Shown: positions 63,495-64,000 of the stretch, in pieces
Position numbering within the stretch: the first letter of the stretch is position 1
Layout of the letters: each line of letters starts with the position of its first letter
Assembly (NCBI GenBank): GCA_001939145.1
Contig: LSRX01000712.1
Coordinates: 224,645 to 288,644, forward strand
Length of the DNA: 64,000 bases
Source: Symbiodinium microadriaticum
Lineage: Eukaryota; Sar; Dinophyceae; Suessiales; Symbiodiniaceae
Direction: 5' to 3'
Notes under the pieces: generated by a model
The model's input: the letters and a program-made list of their open reading frames with translations, nothing else
Told to the model about the DNA's origin: nothing
The model's database searches: none
Position numbers and translations under genes: made by a program

Positions 63495-63564
63495 GAGGTG
63501 GGCTATGGCTGCTTGAGGAAGCTGAGGGTCAACGTGCCTCGGACCGATCCGCCCGGGTGCTTTT
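63495..63564 (+). CDS. Candidate exon
   Basis: Frame EVGYGCLRKLRVNVPRTDPP then GCF, donor T|GTAGGA. Confidence 0.4.
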
Positions 63565-63584
63565 GTAGGAGTAGGGTCCGCTGT

Positions 63585-63668
63585 AAGGGTTCCTTTAAAG
63601 GGATCTATAGGGCAAGGGTTCCTTTAAAGGGATCTATAAGGTAAGGGTTGGGTGAAAGGGATCTAGAA
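63585..63668 (+). repeat. Short tandem repeat, about 29-bp unit
   Basis: AAGGGTTCCTTTAAAGGGAT plus CTATAGGGC occurs two and a half times. Confidence 0.9.
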
Positions 63669-63689
63669 GTAGAAGCGTTTCTAGAGAGT

Positions 63690-63800
63690 TTCGTTTATAA
63701 GGGTTGAGGCTTTAGGGTTTAGGGGTTTAGGGTTTCGGGGTTTCGGGGTTTAGGGTTTAGGGTTAATGACGGAATCAGGGTTTCGGGTTTAGGGTTTGTG
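63690..63800 (+). repeat. TTTAGGG array
   Basis: Regular TTTAGGG and TTTCGGGG units. Confidence 0.85.
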
Positions 63801-63830
63801 ATGGTCAGCCAGAAGCGGATGAGGATGTAT

Positions 63831-63934
63831 GAGGGTTTCCTTAAATTATACGGGCTTTCTTGGTTGTCCTTGTATAAGGGTGCCGTACTATTTCGGGGAG
63901 CGCAAAAGGTGCCCTAATTTAGAGAACTTCCCAC
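63831..63934 (+). mobile_element. MITE-P copy, left arm eroded
   Basis: Core AAGGGTGCCGTACTATTTCG and right end CCTAATTTAGAGAACTTCCC are clear. Confidence 0.7.
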
Positions 63935-64000
63935 ATGAGGGTTTGAGGTTTATGATTTAGGGTTTATTACAACGTGGGCGAAGCGACAGGTAACGCAGAA

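Noticed and set aside
1-64000. A true telomere or subtelomere
   Set aside because: The heptamers are degenerate, in both orientations and interspersed with coding islands throughout, with no terminal run of perfect units.

Overview
The window looks like nuclear DNA of a protist. It has no operons, ribosome-binding sites, rRNA or tRNA that I can recognise. Degenerate copies of the heptamer TTTAGGG (or CCCTAAA) occur every few hundred bases and separate short coding-like islands that end at GT/AG splice-like sites. TTTAGGG is the telomere unit of plants, green algae and dinoflagellates or their relatives. Together with tiny exons, few recognisable proteins and many short hairpin elements, this favours a dinoflagellate or related alveolate. 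That placement is inference. No protein family was recognised with confidence anywhere.

Three kinds of sequence alternate. (1) Telomere-like arrays of 50-450 bp, in both orientations and never long perfect tracts. (2) At least 13 families of 80-125 bp non-coding inverted-repeat elements (MITE-like), roughly 80 copies or fragments by eye. The letters A, B, D-N and P used below are mine. (3) Unique islands of 50-450 bp, most with an open frame bounded by AG upstream and GT downstream. The largest coding regions are 3.0-4.45 kb, 9.19-9.68 kb (broken), 18.7-19.6 kb, 39.8-40.25 kb, 42.6-42.9 kb, 44.4-44.65 kb and 54.6-55.06 kb.

Caveat on exons: they were chosen by eye from three frames, and several short islands read acceptably in two or three frames (59.17-59.33 kb and 51.56-51.65 kb are examples). 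Single exon calls are therefore hypotheses. Almost all good candidates lie on the + strand, as expected for one or a few long split genes or a one-directional gene array. I could not join them into complete genes.

The most unusual points are these. The exon at 18.69-19.36 kb is peppered with 16 copies of ACTTT in 540 bp, in all phases; deleting 13 gives one continuous frame that ends at a CAG|GTGGGT donor. Telomere-like blocks lie between direct duplications of host sequence at 5.9, 44.9 and 56.95 kb, and one lies inside a hairpin element at 42.36 kb. Short telomere-like segments can be removed as introns. Hairpin elements repeatedly abut coding islands with usable splice sites at their ends, as introners do.
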